DNA from: Pseudoduganella plicata
GTDB taxonomy: Bacteria; Pseudomonadota; Gammaproteobacteria; Burkholderiales; Burkholderiaceae_D
DNA: 64,000 nucleotides
Assembly (NCBI RefSeq): GCF_004421005.1
Contig: NZ_CP038026.1
Location: 2,542,001 to 2,606,000 of the forward strand
Direction: 5' to 3'
A program made the position numbers and the translations under genes. This document shows positions 9,042 to 17,787 of this stretch, one piece after another. The notes under the pieces were generated by a model. That model saw only the letters and a list, made by a program, of their open reading frames with translations. It was not told where the DNA came from and ran no database searches. Positions within the stretch are counted from its first letter, which is position 1. The number at the start of each line of letters is the position of its first letter.

Positions 9042-10376
9042 TTACTCGAAGTGCGCGGCCAGCAGGCGCACGTCGTCGCCCGACAGCGTGCCGGCCGCGG
9101 AGCGCAGCCGCAGCGACGACAGCATGTAGTTGTAGCGCGCCTGCGCCAGGTCGCGCTGGGCCGTATGCAGCTGGCGCTGCGCCACCAGCAGGTCGAGGTT
9201 GATGCGCACGCCGCCCTTGATGCTTTGCTCGGTCGCCGTGATCAGCAAACGGGCCGAATCGACGGCCTTGATCAGCGCATCGATCCGGGCCACGCTGCTG
9301 ACCAGGATGTTGTAATCCTTGCGCAGCTCGATCAGCACCTTGTCCGTCTGTACCTGCAGGTCTTCCTCGGCCTTGCTGCGGTTGGCCACGGCCTGGCGCG
9401 ACTGCGCGCTGACGGAACCGCCCGCGTACAGCGGCACGTTCAGCTGGATACCGACACTGGACAGGTTCTGGCGCCGGTTGATCGTATTGGTCGTATCGGA
9501 ATCGGACTTCTGCAGCGTGCCCACCAAATCGAGCCTCGGCGTATGCCCGGCGCGGGCGCGGGTGATTTCCTGCCGCGCGATCTCGACGCCGTAGCGCAGC
9601 GTTTTCAGGTCCGGATTGTTGTCCAGCGCCGTCTGCTTCCACACGTCGTAGCTTTGCACCTCGGCCGGGGCCGGGCGGAAGCCGGGGCGCAGCTCATCGA
9701 GCTCGCCCACTTCGCCGCCGATCACGCCGGCCAGCGTGTCCTTCGCGTTTGTCAGGTTGTCCTGCGCTTCCAGCACCTGCGCCTCGGCCAGGTCCAGGCG
9801 CGACTGCGTTTCCAGCGCGTCCGTGCGGGTGCCTTCGCCCTTGCTCAGCAACAGGTCGTTGACCTTGCGCTGTTCCGCATACATATCGCGTTCCGCCTTC
9901 GCCAGCGCAAGCTGGTCCTGGCGCAGCAGCACGTCCAGGTAGGCGCCCGTCACGCGCAGGATCACTTCCTGCCCCTGGCTGTCGAACTGCGCCGCTGCGT
10001 ATTCGCTTTGCGCGTTGCCCAGCTTGTAGCGGGCATACGCATCGACGCTGACCAGCGGCTGGCGTACCTGCAGCACGGCCGAGCGGGAGATGTAGCTCTG
10101 TTCGGTACTGCGGTTGTTCACTTCATCGCGCAGGTTGTTGCGGCTGGCGCTGTAGCTGCCGGTTACCGTGGGCAGCAGTGCTGCGCGGCCCAGCACGCGG
10201 TTTTCCTTGCCGCTCTCGTTGGCGTAGAACGCCGACCGGTACGCCGGGTCGTTTTTCAGCGCGGCTTCATAGGCCTGCACGAGGTTCAGCGCCGCCGCGC
10301 TGCCGCCCTGCAGCAGCAGCGCCGCACCGACGGCCAGCGGCAGCAGGCGGATTTTCAAACGGAGTTGGTTCAACAT
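9042..10376 (-). CDS. TolC-family outer-membrane channel of a type I exporter
   Basis: A 444-residue outer-membrane efflux protein with an N-terminal signal peptide (roughly residues 1-29, ending GGSAAALNL). The mature part begins VQAYEAALKNDPAYRSA, the typical TolC start. Two repeated long helical-hairpin segments follow (around 65-220 and 255-430), and GVQLNVPLYAGGSVSA-type residues mark the second repeat. It forms the trimeric tunnel that completes the exporter made by the two upstream genes. It lies 7 bases after the HlyD-type gene on the same strand, so it is in the same operon. Confidence 0.9.
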   Translation of the reverse strand: MLNQLRLKIRLLPLAVGAALLLQGGSAAALNLVQAYEAALKNDPAYRSAFYANESGKENRVLGRAALLPTVTGSYSASRNNLRDEVNNRSTEQSYISRSAVLQVRQPLVSVDAYARYKLGNAQSEYAAAQFDSQGQEVILRVTGAYLDVLLRQDQLALAKAERDMYAEQRKVNDLLLSKGEGTRTDALETQSRLDLAEAQVLEAQDNLTNAKDTLAGVIGGEVGELDELRPGFRPAPAEVQSYDVWKQTALDNNPDLKTLRYGVEIARQEITRARAGHTPRLDLVGTLQKSDSDTTNTINRRQNLSSVGIQLNVPLYAGGSVSAQSRQAVANRSKAEEDLQVQTDKVLIELRKDYNILVSSVARIDALIKAVDSARLLITATEQSIKGGVRINLDLLVAQRQLHTAQRDLAQARYNYMLSSLRLRSAAGTLSGDDVRLLAAHFE

Positions 10377-10383
10377 CGTTACG

Positions 10384-11745
10384 TTATTCCTCGCTCAGCG
10401 ACGTGTGCGCGCGGTCCAGCAGCGGCTTGAACAGGTAGCTCATCATCGAGCGTTCGCCCGTCTTGACGAACATCTCCACCGGCATGCCGGAGCGGATTGC
10501 CAGCTTGACCTTCTCGATTTCCTTCATGCCCTCGGGCGTGACGCGGGCCCGTACCACGAAGTGGGCAGCACCGGTACGCTCGTCGACCGTCCGGTCGGCC
10601 GCCACGTTGACGATTTCGCCCTGCACGTGGGGGGTATGGACCGAGTTGACGGACGAGAACGTCAGCTGCACGGGCAGGCCGTTGTGCACCTTGTCCACCA
10701 GGTTCACCGCCAGCTGGCCTTCGACGACGAGCGGGTCTTCACTCGGCACGATGTCCATCATCTTGAAGCCGGGGCCGACCACGCCGCCCTGCGTGAACAC
10801 GGCGAGGTTGACGACGGTGCCACTGACAGGCGCGCGCACTTCGACGTTCTTCAGGTCCTGGCGCTGCGCGACCAGGCGGGCGCCCTGCCCGTCCGCTTCG
10901 CGCTGCACCTCGACGAGCGACGTGCGCACTTCCTTCTGATAGTCCTGCAGGCGCTGGGCGCGGCGCAGGCTCAGTTCCATGATCTGGCGCTGGGTGCGGC
11001 CGATATTGCCGATGTCTTCCGACATCTGGCCGCTCAGCTGCGCATACGTGCGCTCCAGGTCGAGCAGGCGGTTGCGCGCCACGTAGCCGTCGCGTGCCAG
11101 GTCGCGCATGCCACCCAGTTGTTCCTTCAGGATGGCCATCTGCTGCTTCTTGGCGTCGCGCGACTCCTGCAGTCCCTGCATCTGCACCTTCAGGCCGGCG
11201 ATGTTTTCGTCCACGGCCGCCAGCTCGTTGCGCAGCGACGTCTGGCGCGAATTAAACAGTTGCGTCTGCGTCGCGATGACATCCGCCACGCGCGGATCCT
11301 GCTGCTTTTCCAGCAGCTCCGCTGGGAACGTGACCTTGGCCGCGCCATCGCGTTCGGCAACCAGGCGCGCCTCGGTGCCACGGGCGCTGAGGTACTGGAC
11401 GTTGGTGATTTCAAACTGCGCGTTCGCCGTCACGTTATCCAACCGCACCAACACCTGGCCGGCCTTGACGACGGCGCCGTCGCGCACCAGCAGTTCGCGC
11501 ACCGTGCCGCCCTGCAGGTGCTGCACGGCCTGGCGGTTCGACTGCTTGGTGACATAGCCTGGCATCGGCACGCCCTTGTCCAGCGGCGCGAAGAAGGCCC
11601 AGATCAGGAAGCCGACAAAGCCGACCAGCACGATCAGCCAGCCCGCCCGCGCGAAACCGCTCGGGTCCGTATTCACCGCAACGGGCGTGATCTCGTGCGA
11701 GACCACGTCGGCCGCCGGTTCCTTTCGTTCGATAATGCTGCTCAT
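10384..11745 (-). CDS. HlyD-family type I secretion membrane fusion protein
   Basis: A 453-residue periplasmic adaptor. A short cytoplasmic N-terminus is followed by one membrane helix (about residues 31-51, GWLIVLVGFVGFLIWAFF). A lipoyl/barrel-sandwich half follows (GYVTKQSNRQAVQHLQGG), then a long coiled-coil hairpin (about 110-300), the second lipoyl half (VRAPVSGTVVNLAVFTQGG) and a beta-barrel domain. This is the PrtE/HlyD layout and a normal length. It bridges the ABC transporter and the TolC channel. Its start codon overlaps the stop of the upstream ABC gene, implying translational coupling. Confidence 0.93.
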   Translation of the reverse strand: MSSIIERKEPAADVVSHEITPVAVNTDPSGFARAGWLIVLVGFVGFLIWAFFAPLDKGVPMPGYVTKQSNRQAVQHLQGGTVRELLVRDGAVVKAGQVLVRLDNVTANAQFEITNVQYLSARGTEARLVAERDGAAKVTFPAELLEKQQDPRVADVIATQTQLFNSRQTSLRNELAAVDENIAGLKVQMQGLQESRDAKKQQMAILKEQLGGMRDLARDGYVARNRLLDLERTYAQLSGQMSEDIGNIGRTQRQIMELSLRRAQRLQDYQKEVRTSLVEVQREADGQGARLVAQRQDLKNVEVRAPVSGTVVNLAVFTQGGVVGPGFKMMDIVPSEDPLVVEGQLAVNLVDKVHNGLPVQLTFSSVNSVHTPHVQGEIVNVAADRTVDERTGAAHFVVRARVTPEGMKEIEKVKLAIRSGMPVEMFVKTGERSMMSYLFKPLLDRAHTSLSEE

Positions 11746-13583
11746 TATTTGCCCTGCTCTGTCGTGGTTTCCGTGGCCGGCACATTACCGGCCGCCGGCG
11801 CTGCCTGTGCCTGTACTGCCTGCGCGGCCGCCTGCTGTGCCTGTGCTGCCTGCACCTGCGCCTGCTGCGCCGCCTGCTGCTGCGCCAGCGCTTTCTGCGC
11901 GCCTTCCTTCAGCGCGTTCAGCACCTGGTCGGACGGGCCGAACAGCGCCACGGTACCGTCGCGCAGTACCAGCAGTTTGTTGGTCGCGCTGATGATATTG
12001 CTGCGGTGCGTGATCAGCACGACGGTCTTGCCGCGCTTGCGCAGGTCGGCCACGGCCCGCACCAGCGCCAGCTCGCCCGCATCGTCCAGGTTCGAGTTCG
12101 GTTCGTCCAGCACGATCAGCGACGGGTCGCCGTACATCGCGCGGGCCAGGCCGAGACGCTGCTTCTGGCCGCCGGACAGGCCGGCGCCGCCTTCGCCCAG
12201 CATGGTGTCGTAGCCCTTCGGCAAGTGCAGAATCATCTCGTGCACCTGGGCCCGCATTGCGGCCGCGACTACCTGCTCGGGATCGACCGTGCCGAAGCGG
12301 GCGATGTTCTCGCTTACCGTCCCGGCAAACAGTTCGATATCCTGCGGCAGGTAGCCCAGGTAGGGCCCCAGCTCGCCCTTGTTCCATTGGTGGATGTCGG
12401 CGCCATCGAGGCGCACCTTGCCAGCCATCGCCGGCCACACGCCGATCATCAGCCGCGCCAGCGTGGATTTGCCGGTGCCGCTCGGCCCGATCACGCCCAG
12501 CACGTCGCCAGGCTGCAGGGCGAAGTTGACGTTACGCAGCAGCGGCACCTGCGATCCGGGCGGCGCCGCGGTCACACCTTCCACCGCCAGCGCACCGACC
12601 GGTTTCGGCAGCGGCATGCCCGCATCGCGCTTCGGATTGCCCTGCAACAGCGAGATCAGGCGCTCGTACGCGCTGGTGGCGCCGCTCCAGTTCTTGTAGA
12701 CGCCGATCACGCCCTGCACCGGCGCCAGCGCGCGGCCAACGAGGATCGATGCGGCAATCATCATGCCGCCGGAAATTTTATTCTCAAGCACCAGCAGCGC
12801 GCCGAAACCCAGCGTCAGCGACTGCAGCGAGACCTGGACGAACTTGGTGGCGGCCGCGATGCGTCCCGCCTTTTCGCTGGCGACGGCCTGCAATTGCAGG
12901 AACTTGGCATGCAGCTTGAACCAGCGGCCCATCAGGTTCGGCAGCATCCCCATCGATTCGATGATTTCCGCGTTGCGCAGATTGTTGTTGGCAGCGGCAA
13001 CCGACTGGATGGCCATCGTGTTGGCCTCTTTCAGCGGCGCGCTGGTCACGCGTTCGTTCAGCACGGCCAGGCCGATCAGGATCAAGGTACCGCCCAGTGC
13101 GAACAAGCCAAGGGTCGGCTCGAACGCGAAGATCACCAGCAGGTAGATGGGGAACCACGGCGCGTCGAAGAAGGCGAACAGCGCATTGCCCGTGAGGAAC
13201 TGGCGGATCGTCGTCAGATCCTGCAGCGCCTGGCCGGCGTTGTTGGCGCCCGACTTCAGGTTGTGCTCGAACGCCGCCGTGTAGACACGCTTGTTCAGCT
13301 CCATGTCGAACTTGGCGCCGACGCGGATCAGCATGAAGCTGCGGATCAGCTCCAGGCCGGCCATCAGCGCGTACGCGCCCAGCATCATCAGGGTGAGCAT
13401 CAACAGCGTGATCTCGTTGCGGCTGCCAAGCACGCGATCGTACACCTGCAACATGTAGATCGACGGTACCAGCATCAGCATATTGGTGATGGCGGAGAAC
13501 GTGCCGATGGTGATGAAGGTGCGCTTGAAGCCCAGCAGTGTCTGCTGGATTTCGTTCTTCGCTTTTAAAAAATTGTTTTTCAT
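11745..13583 (-). CDS. Type I secretion ABC permease/ATPase (PrtD type)
   Basis: A 612-residue inner-membrane exporter with a fused membrane domain (about residues 20-300) and ATPase domain. Walker A is GPSGTGKSTLARLM near residue 364, the signature is LSGGQKQRLGLAR near 468, and Walker B is LIVLDEPNSNLD near 490. There is no N-terminal C39 peptidase domain, so substrates should carry an uncleaved C-terminal signal. The last ~60 residues are an unusual Gln/Ala-rich low-complexity tail (QQAAQQAQVQAAQAQQ), not typical of PrtD. It is the first gene of the exporter operon and lies downstream of a Crp-type site. Confidence 0.93.
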   Translation of the reverse strand: MKNNFLKAKNEIQQTLLGFKRTFITIGTFSAITNMLMLVPSIYMLQVYDRVLGSRNEITLLMLTLMMLGAYALMAGLELIRSFMLIRVGAKFDMELNKRVYTAAFEHNLKSGANNAGQALQDLTTIRQFLTGNALFAFFDAPWFPIYLLVIFAFEPTLGLFALGGTLILIGLAVLNERVTSAPLKEANTMAIQSVAAANNNLRNAEIIESMGMLPNLMGRWFKLHAKFLQLQAVASEKAGRIAAATKFVQVSLQSLTLGFGALLVLENKISGGMMIAASILVGRALAPVQGVIGVYKNWSGATSAYERLISLLQGNPKRDAGMPLPKPVGALAVEGVTAAPPGSQVPLLRNVNFALQPGDVLGVIGPSGTGKSTLARLMIGVWPAMAGKVRLDGADIHQWNKGELGPYLGYLPQDIELFAGTVSENIARFGTVDPEQVVAAAMRAQVHEMILHLPKGYDTMLGEGGAGLSGGQKQRLGLARAMYGDPSLIVLDEPNSNLDDAGELALVRAVADLRKRGKTVVLITHRSNIISATNKLLVLRDGTVALFGPSDQVLNALKEGAQKALAQQQAAQQAQVQAAQAQQAAAQAVQAQAAPAAGNVPATETTTEQGK

Positions 13584-13646
13584 GTATTTGCTCTGCTCAA
13601 GAACCCGCTGGGCGCACGCACGGACGCACTTCGCGCGCGGGAATGC

Positions 13647-13689
13647 ATATTATGGCGCAAAACCGCGTAAATTTGTGATGTGCATCACA
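13647..13689 (-). promoter_or_regulatory. Crp-type site and promoter of the type I exporter operon
   Basis: TGTGATGTGCATCACA at 13674-13689 matches the Crp consensus TGTGA-N6-TCACA in all ten conserved positions. On the minus strand a CATAAT/TAATAT -10 element lies at 13647-13654. That puts a start site near 13640-13642 and centres the Crp site at about -40 to -41.5, the class II activator position. It is 91 bases upstream of the ABC gene. Which regulator binds is inferred. Confidence 0.7.
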
Positions 13690-13705
13690 AAATAATGCTA
13701 CAGGC

Positions 13706-13740
13706 AAAAAAAACCCCGCCGTCTTGCAACAGCGGGGTTT
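13706..13740 (-). terminator. Rho-independent terminator of the DUF4214 gene
   Basis: Perfect 9-bp stem AAACCCCGC / GCGGGGTTT, 12-nt loop, followed on the minus strand by eight T. It lies 40 bases after the DUF4214 stop and before the exporter promoter, so the substrate and exporter are separate transcription units. Confidence 0.9.
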
Positions 13741-13780
13741 GATTTCGCGAGCCAGCCCGAAGGCTGGCCGCGCCACGTGA

Positions 13781-15736
13781 TTATACGTGGGTGATGATGC
13801 CGTTGTCGAACTTCAGTTGCTCTGGAGCCACACCGGTGATGGTGATGGTCAGAACTTCTGCGACCGAAGCGCTGGAGCCGAAGGCCGTGGTTTCCACGTA
13901 GACCTTGGTGCCCGTGCCCGATTTCTCGAAGAACACTTCCAGGTCGGTGTTGACGCCTTTGGTCAGATCGCCGGTGGTGTTCAGCTTGTAGCCCGAACCA
14001 ACGTACAGGACGTCGTCGCCAGCCACACCGAAGTTCACCAGGGTCGACGCTTTGGCATCGGCCAGGAAGATGTCGTTGCCCGACGTACCGGCAGCAGCGG
14101 CGCCCAGCGTGACAGGCACGTTGAACTCGTTGGCCGTGAACGTGCCTTGAGCGAACTTGATAGCTTCGTTCAGGCCAGCCAGCTGCGTAGCCGTAGCTTG
14201 CGCTGCGGTCAGGTCAGCCGTTGCTTTCGTCAGCGTTTCGATGGTCTTCTGCGCACCTTCAACAGCCGTTTTGGTCGTGTCGACGGTAGCGGTCAGTGGG
14301 TTTGCATCGTCAGCCGTGGTGTACGCGGTGACCAGACCCTGGAAGTCGGACAGGGCCTTGGCGGCGTCTGGCGTGCCAGCAGCGACGTTTGCTTCCAGAG
14401 CGGTGATCTCAGCGGTGATCTGAGCAGCGGTTGGCAGCGCGTTGTCAGCCAGGTCGCCGGTCAGCTTGATGGCTTGACCAACAGCGATCAGCTCGTCGGA
14501 GGAGCCGGCCTTCAGGTCAGCAACGTCCACGCCGAATTGTGCGGCGACGGTCGCGGTGTGAGCAGCGACTTCAGCTGCGTCAGCGGTTTCCTTGGCAACC
14601 GTTGCGTTCAGCAGGGCGGTAACGCCTTTGAACGTCGTTTCGGTCACGCCGGTGCCCAGCGCCAGATTGCCCTTAGCGTCCAGAACGATCAGATCGGTGG
14701 ATGCGCCGCCGTCTTTCGTGTACTTGGCAGTGCCGTTGCCGGACACATCGAAGGTAACGACCGTACCCGAAGCCAGTTCGAAAGTCGACTCAGCAGCCGT
14801 CAGAGCGATGCCAGCTTGTGCTTGCGTCGTTTCAGCGGTCTTCTCGGCAGCGACAGCAGCAGCGCGCGTTGCGATCAGCGTCGACAGGCCTTCGACCTTG
14901 TCAGCAGCCGTCACAGCGGTTGCGTAGGCTTTCTCGGCTTCGCCCAGAGCTTTCGTGTTGGCAGTAACCTGGTCGGCCAGCAGAGCGGCTTTGATGCCTT
15001 CCGATTTGCCAGCGTAATCGCCAGTGATCAGGGCGTCAATGTTCGTTTCAGCGGTGGTGACTTTGCCAGCGATCGAAACTTCGGTAGCGCTGGTCTTTGC
15101 ATCGTTATCGCCGTCAGCGGTGACCAGGAAGGCGGTCTTCGCGTCGATAGCGGTGTCCAGAGCGGCCAGGGCAGCCGTCATGACGAATGGCGTACCAGCG
15201 TGCACGACGTCGGCAACGACTTCGTTCAGGTTAGCCGGAGCAACAGCGGCAGCGTACGAAGCATCGGTGGTCACGCCAGCGATGAATTCTTTTGCCAGTT
15301 TCAGGGCTTCGGCGCCAGCGTAGCCAGCTTTTTCAGCGTCGGTGTCCAGAGCGGTCGTGAAGGCTTCAGCAGCTTTCACTTTGTTGTTGTACGCGGTCAG
15401 GTCGGTGCCTTGCGCGCCGCCGGCGATGTCCTTGACAACCAGGTCAACGGTGATGCGCTTTTCAGTCAGGGCGTTAGCGTAGAACGCGCGGCCGGTTGCG
15501 TCAGCAGTGTGACCGAAAATGTTCTTGTAGATCGTGTCAACGATTTGCTCGTTGGTCTGACCTGCGAACGCGTCCTTGTATTCCGGGGACTTGGCGAATT
15601 CAGCGGAAACAGCAGCGGTGTTGCCGTTGGCTTTTTCAACAACGCCTTCCCAGAAAACCAGACCACCTGGGTCTGCTGGGCGGTTGAAGTAAGCGACGTA
15701 CAGTTTTTGCAGGTCGTTGTAGTAGGTAGTTGCCAT
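13781..15736 (-). CDS. DUF4214 surface protein, probable type I secretion substrate
   Basis: A 651-residue protein without a classical signal peptide. The ATG at 15736 is chosen over an upstream start because an AGGAG site lies 7 bases before it. Residues ~1-85 are a DUF4214 unit (YNDLQKLYVAYFNRPADPGG... FGHTADATGRAFYANAL). Residues ~110-540 are Ala/Thr-rich and probably helical or coiled. The last ~100 residues are beta-rich (GTSGNDIFLADA... DDVLYVGSGY) and end in a hydrophobic LTITITGV... segment, like C-terminal secretion signals. I see no cysteine. Codon choice uses more A/T-ending codons than the neighbours, as in highly expressed genes. The adjacent exporter suggests it is the cargo, perhaps an S-layer-like or adhesive surface protein. 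Confidence 0.8.
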   Translation of the reverse strand: MATTYYNDLQKLYVAYFNRPADPGGLVFWEGVVEKANGNTAAVSAEFAKSPEYKDAFAGQTNEQIVDTIYKNIFGHTADATGRAFYANALTEKRITVDLVVKDIAGGAQGTDLTAYNNKVKAAEAFTTALDTDAEKAGYAGAEALKLAKEFIAGVTTDASYAAAVAPANLNEVVADVVHAGTPFVMTAALAALDTAIDAKTAFLVTADGDNDAKTSATEVSIAGKVTTAETNIDALITGDYAGKSEGIKAALLADQVTANTKALGEAEKAYATAVTAADKVEGLSTLIATRAAAVAAEKTAETTQAQAGIALTAAESTFELASGTVVTFDVSGNGTAKYTKDGGASTDLIVLDAKGNLALGTGVTETTFKGVTALLNATVAKETADAAEVAAHTATVAAQFGVDVADLKAGSSDELIAVGQAIKLTGDLADNALPTAAQITAEITALEANVAAGTPDAAKALSDFQGLVTAYTTADDANPLTATVDTTKTAVEGAQKTIETLTKATADLTAAQATATQLAGLNEAIKFAQGTFTANEFNVPVTLGAAAAGTSGNDIFLADAKASTLVNFGVAGDDVLYVGSGYKLNTTGDLTKGVNTDLEVFFEKSGTGTKVYVETTAFGSSASVAEVLTITITGVAPEQLKFDNGIITHV

Positions 15737-15815
15737 GTATAGCTCCTGAGAGATCGTTAGATCGAAAGTCATCAATATTGCAGCCACAAAAGTGTTCTGC
15801 AGCCCAACGCCCCGA

Positions 15816-15858
15816 ATCATGACAGAAGGGATCATCCCAAAATGTGATCACCGTCACA
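15816..15858 (-). promoter_or_regulatory. Crp-type site and promoter of the DUF4214 gene
   Basis: TGTGATCACCGTCACA at 15843-15858 is a perfect TGTGA-N6-TCACA site. On the minus strand an extended -10 (TGT then CATGAT, hexamer at 15816-15821) puts the site centre at about -41.5 from a start near 15809, a class II layout. The predicted leader is ~70 bases. Confidence 0.65.
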
Positions 15859-16118
15859 CTCTAGGAAAATTCTTCATCTTTTTCGACGTTTTCCTAATAT
15901 CCAATTGTTGGGCAAACAATTGGCCGGGAATTATCGTGCAACTTTGGCGGGAACACAAGGCTGACTCAATTGTGCGCAAAATGTGCGCGATTATGTGATC
16001 GGCGATACAACACATCGCCCATTCTCTCCGGAAGAACCAGGTTCTGCAGGCGCTGCTCCTGTCAGGCTTACCGGGTGGCGTGTGCTTCCCAGCGGCTCGA
16101 CGTCCCACCACACGCCCA
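15859..16118. other. AT-richer intergenic region upstream of the DUF4214 gene
   Basis: About 260 bases with no gene recognised. It is noticeably richer in A/T than the flanks. It contains a half-matching Crp-like string (TGTGA-N6-ATACA near 15994), judged too weak to call. It probably holds upstream control sequence for the DUF4214 promoter. Confidence 0.4.
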
Positions 16119-16120
16119 AT

Positions 16121-16146
16121 AAAAACCCCGTGCGCGGACGGGGTTT
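16121..16146 (-). terminator. Terminator of the FecR-domain gene
   Basis: Perfect 9-bp stem AAACCCCGT / ACGGGGTTT with a 6-nt loop, followed by five T on the minus strand, 16 bases after the stop of the FecR-domain gene. Confidence 0.85.
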
Positions 16147-16161
16147 CGAAATGCTATTTAT

Positions 16162-17535
16162 TTAATGCCGCCACAAGGCGGCGCCATTCACCGTCCGGTT
16201 TTTATCGAGCCGGGCATCGAAGATATAAACGGCGGTGCCATTGTGTTCGTTGCTGAGCAACCCCTGCACATTCATGACACCAGTGCGGCCGGCCGGATCG
16301 TCACCGTACAGCCTGCCATTCTTGCCGAGCACGCCCTGGGCCTGCAGGCCGAACGTCTCTTTCAGGCTGGTCACGTCGGCACTGGTGACGAAACTGCGGG
16401 CGCCGAAATCGACCGTCAGCTTGCCGTTGCTCATCGACGCTGGACTTTCAATCCGCTTGGTGCCATAGTCGGTGTACATATACACATCGCTTTGGGCGAG
16501 TTTAAAGCCCATCGAACCGCGCTCGGGGGCCACATATTCCCGTCCAGACGTCTGGTACAACGCGAAGTTGCCGTTGGTGGCCAATAACTGGCTGCGCTTG
16601 TTCTCGATCAGCATATTTATCTGAGGAACCTGGCCCAGCACGGATTGCCAGCGCCCCCACACAATGCCACGCTCCGGCTGGAGTGGTTCAGGATCAGGCA
16701 CGATTACGGGTGGCACCAGCACCGGAGGTACAATTATCGGTGGCACGCTTACAGGCGGCGGTACGACCACAGGATTATCTTTTGGCGGCGGCTGGTTCGC
16801 GGTCGTTACCGCGACGAGACTATCGCTCTTCTTTGCGTCGAGGTTCGGGCCCGAGGCAATCGCGGAGCCGCCTGCGGCGTGGGCCACGGGCTCATCCGTG
16901 CGCGGTGGTGTCACCTCGTCCGGCGTGGACTCGCCACCTCGCAGCACCTCCGGTGCAGCCTTGCCCTTTTGTACTCGAAGCAATTGACCTTTCTGCGCAG
17001 CGAACAACTCGCGACTGGCAGCGCCTTCGCACGGCCCTGCCCCCTCGGGACGGCAACCCTCGCCAAAACCGCTGACCACGACACCGCCCGTCAGCACGGT
17101 AACGCTCGTCGTCACGTTATCCGTAAACACGGTGAAGTCGGTACCGCGCACACCGATCGCGGCGACGGGCGTATTGAAGCGGAAATTCTGCCTTGCCTGC
17201 TTGACGGCATCACCCGAGCGCGCGCGCGCAACGCCCTTGACGAGCTCGAATTTGACGCGGGTATTCTGCGGGTTGGCCTGGTCGACGCGGTACGTCACCA
17301 CGCGCGCTTCCGAGTTGGGGCGCAGGATGAACAGACCGTTGTCGAGCGTCTTCACATAGACGAACCCATCGGCGCCCGTGCGCACGACGGCGCCTTCCCG
17401 TACGGTCGCGCCGACCGCTGCCGCCTCCCCGTCGAGCTGGCTGTTACCTGCAGCGAAAATGATCTTGCCCGCGTCGTCGGCCCAGGCGCAGGACGAGATA
17501 AGGAAAGCGAAGCTCAGGAATAGGTGGCGCAGCAT
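16162..17535 (-). CDS. FecR-domain envelope protein with C-terminal beta domain
   Basis: A 457-residue exported protein; the ATG at 17535 begins a signal peptide (MLRHLFLSFAFLISSCAWA). ISSC fits a lipobox, so lipidation at Cys16 is possible, but AWA|DD also fits ordinary signal peptidase. Residues ~25-175 are a FecR domain (VREGAVVRTGADGFVYV, AAIGVRGTDFTVF). A Pro/Val-rich linker (VPPPVSVPPIIVPP) spans ~280-315. The C-terminal ~130 residues look beta-rich (GNFALYQTSGREY, NGTAVYIFDARLDKN) and of unknown family. There is no sigma/anti-sigma partner nearby, so it is not a classical FecR regulator; a structural or cell-surface role is more likely. It diverges from the CHASE2 cyclase gene. Confidence 0.75.
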   Translation of the reverse strand: MLRHLFLSFAFLISSCAWADDAGKIIFAAGNSQLDGEAAAVGATVREGAVVRTGADGFVYVKTLDNGLFILRPNSEARVVTYRVDQANPQNTRVKFELVKGVARARSGDAVKQARQNFRFNTPVAAIGVRGTDFTVFTDNVTTSVTVLTGGVVVSGFGEGCRPEGAGPCEGAASRELFAAQKGQLLRVQKGKAAPEVLRGGESTPDEVTPPRTDEPVAHAAGGSAIASGPNLDAKKSDSLVAVTTANQPPPKDNPVVVPPPVSVPPIIVPPVLVPPVIVPDPEPLQPERGIVWGRWQSVLGQVPQINMLIENKRSQLLATNGNFALYQTSGREYVAPERGSMGFKLAQSDVYMYTDYGTKRIESPASMSNGKLTVDFGARSFVTSADVTSLKETFGLQAQGVLGKNGRLYGDDPAGRTGVMNVQGLLSNEHNGTAVYIFDARLDKNRTVNGAALWRH

Positions 17536-17557
17536 AGGGGATCCGGAAAGTAAGAGG

Positions 17558-17580
17558 ACGTGTAACGTCAACGTGTAACG
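17558..17580. repeat. Tandem 10-bp direct repeat upstream of the FecR gene
   Basis: ACGTGTAACG occurs twice (17558-17567 and 17571-17580), 13 bases start to start, 23 bp ahead of the FecR-domain start codon. Each copy, with its flank, also contains an ACGT...ACGT inverted pair. It could be an operator; its function is unknown. Confidence 0.5.
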
Positions 17581-17787
17581 GCTACGATGTGGAAGCAAAT
17601 CGGGGCGCCGGATAAAACGAGATGACACGCTTTGCATTCTAGCCGAATCGGTCAGGCGTTCCGAATGCCTTACATTTTGTAGCAAAATCGGTGAGAGCCG
17701 GTCACCAGGGCAAAGATCGGCCCGCCGGGGGACCACGGCACGGTCGCACACGATATACTTGCCGATTCACACTTTATTATCAGTTAC

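Noticed and set aside
13787..15742. A 651-codon plus-strand frame opposite the DUF4214 gene
   Set aside because: Ser/Gly/Arg-rich shadow sequence with no ribosome site; the minus strand has a ribosome site, a domain and a terminator.
15994..16009. A third Crp-like string TGTGA-N6-ATACA
   Set aside because: The second half-site has two mismatches out of five, unlike the two perfect sites nearby.
17690..17706. GGTGA-N7-TCACC inverted repeat in the FecR/cyclase gap
   Set aside because: The 7-bp spacer and GG/CC ends do not fit a Crp site; no other evidence of function.
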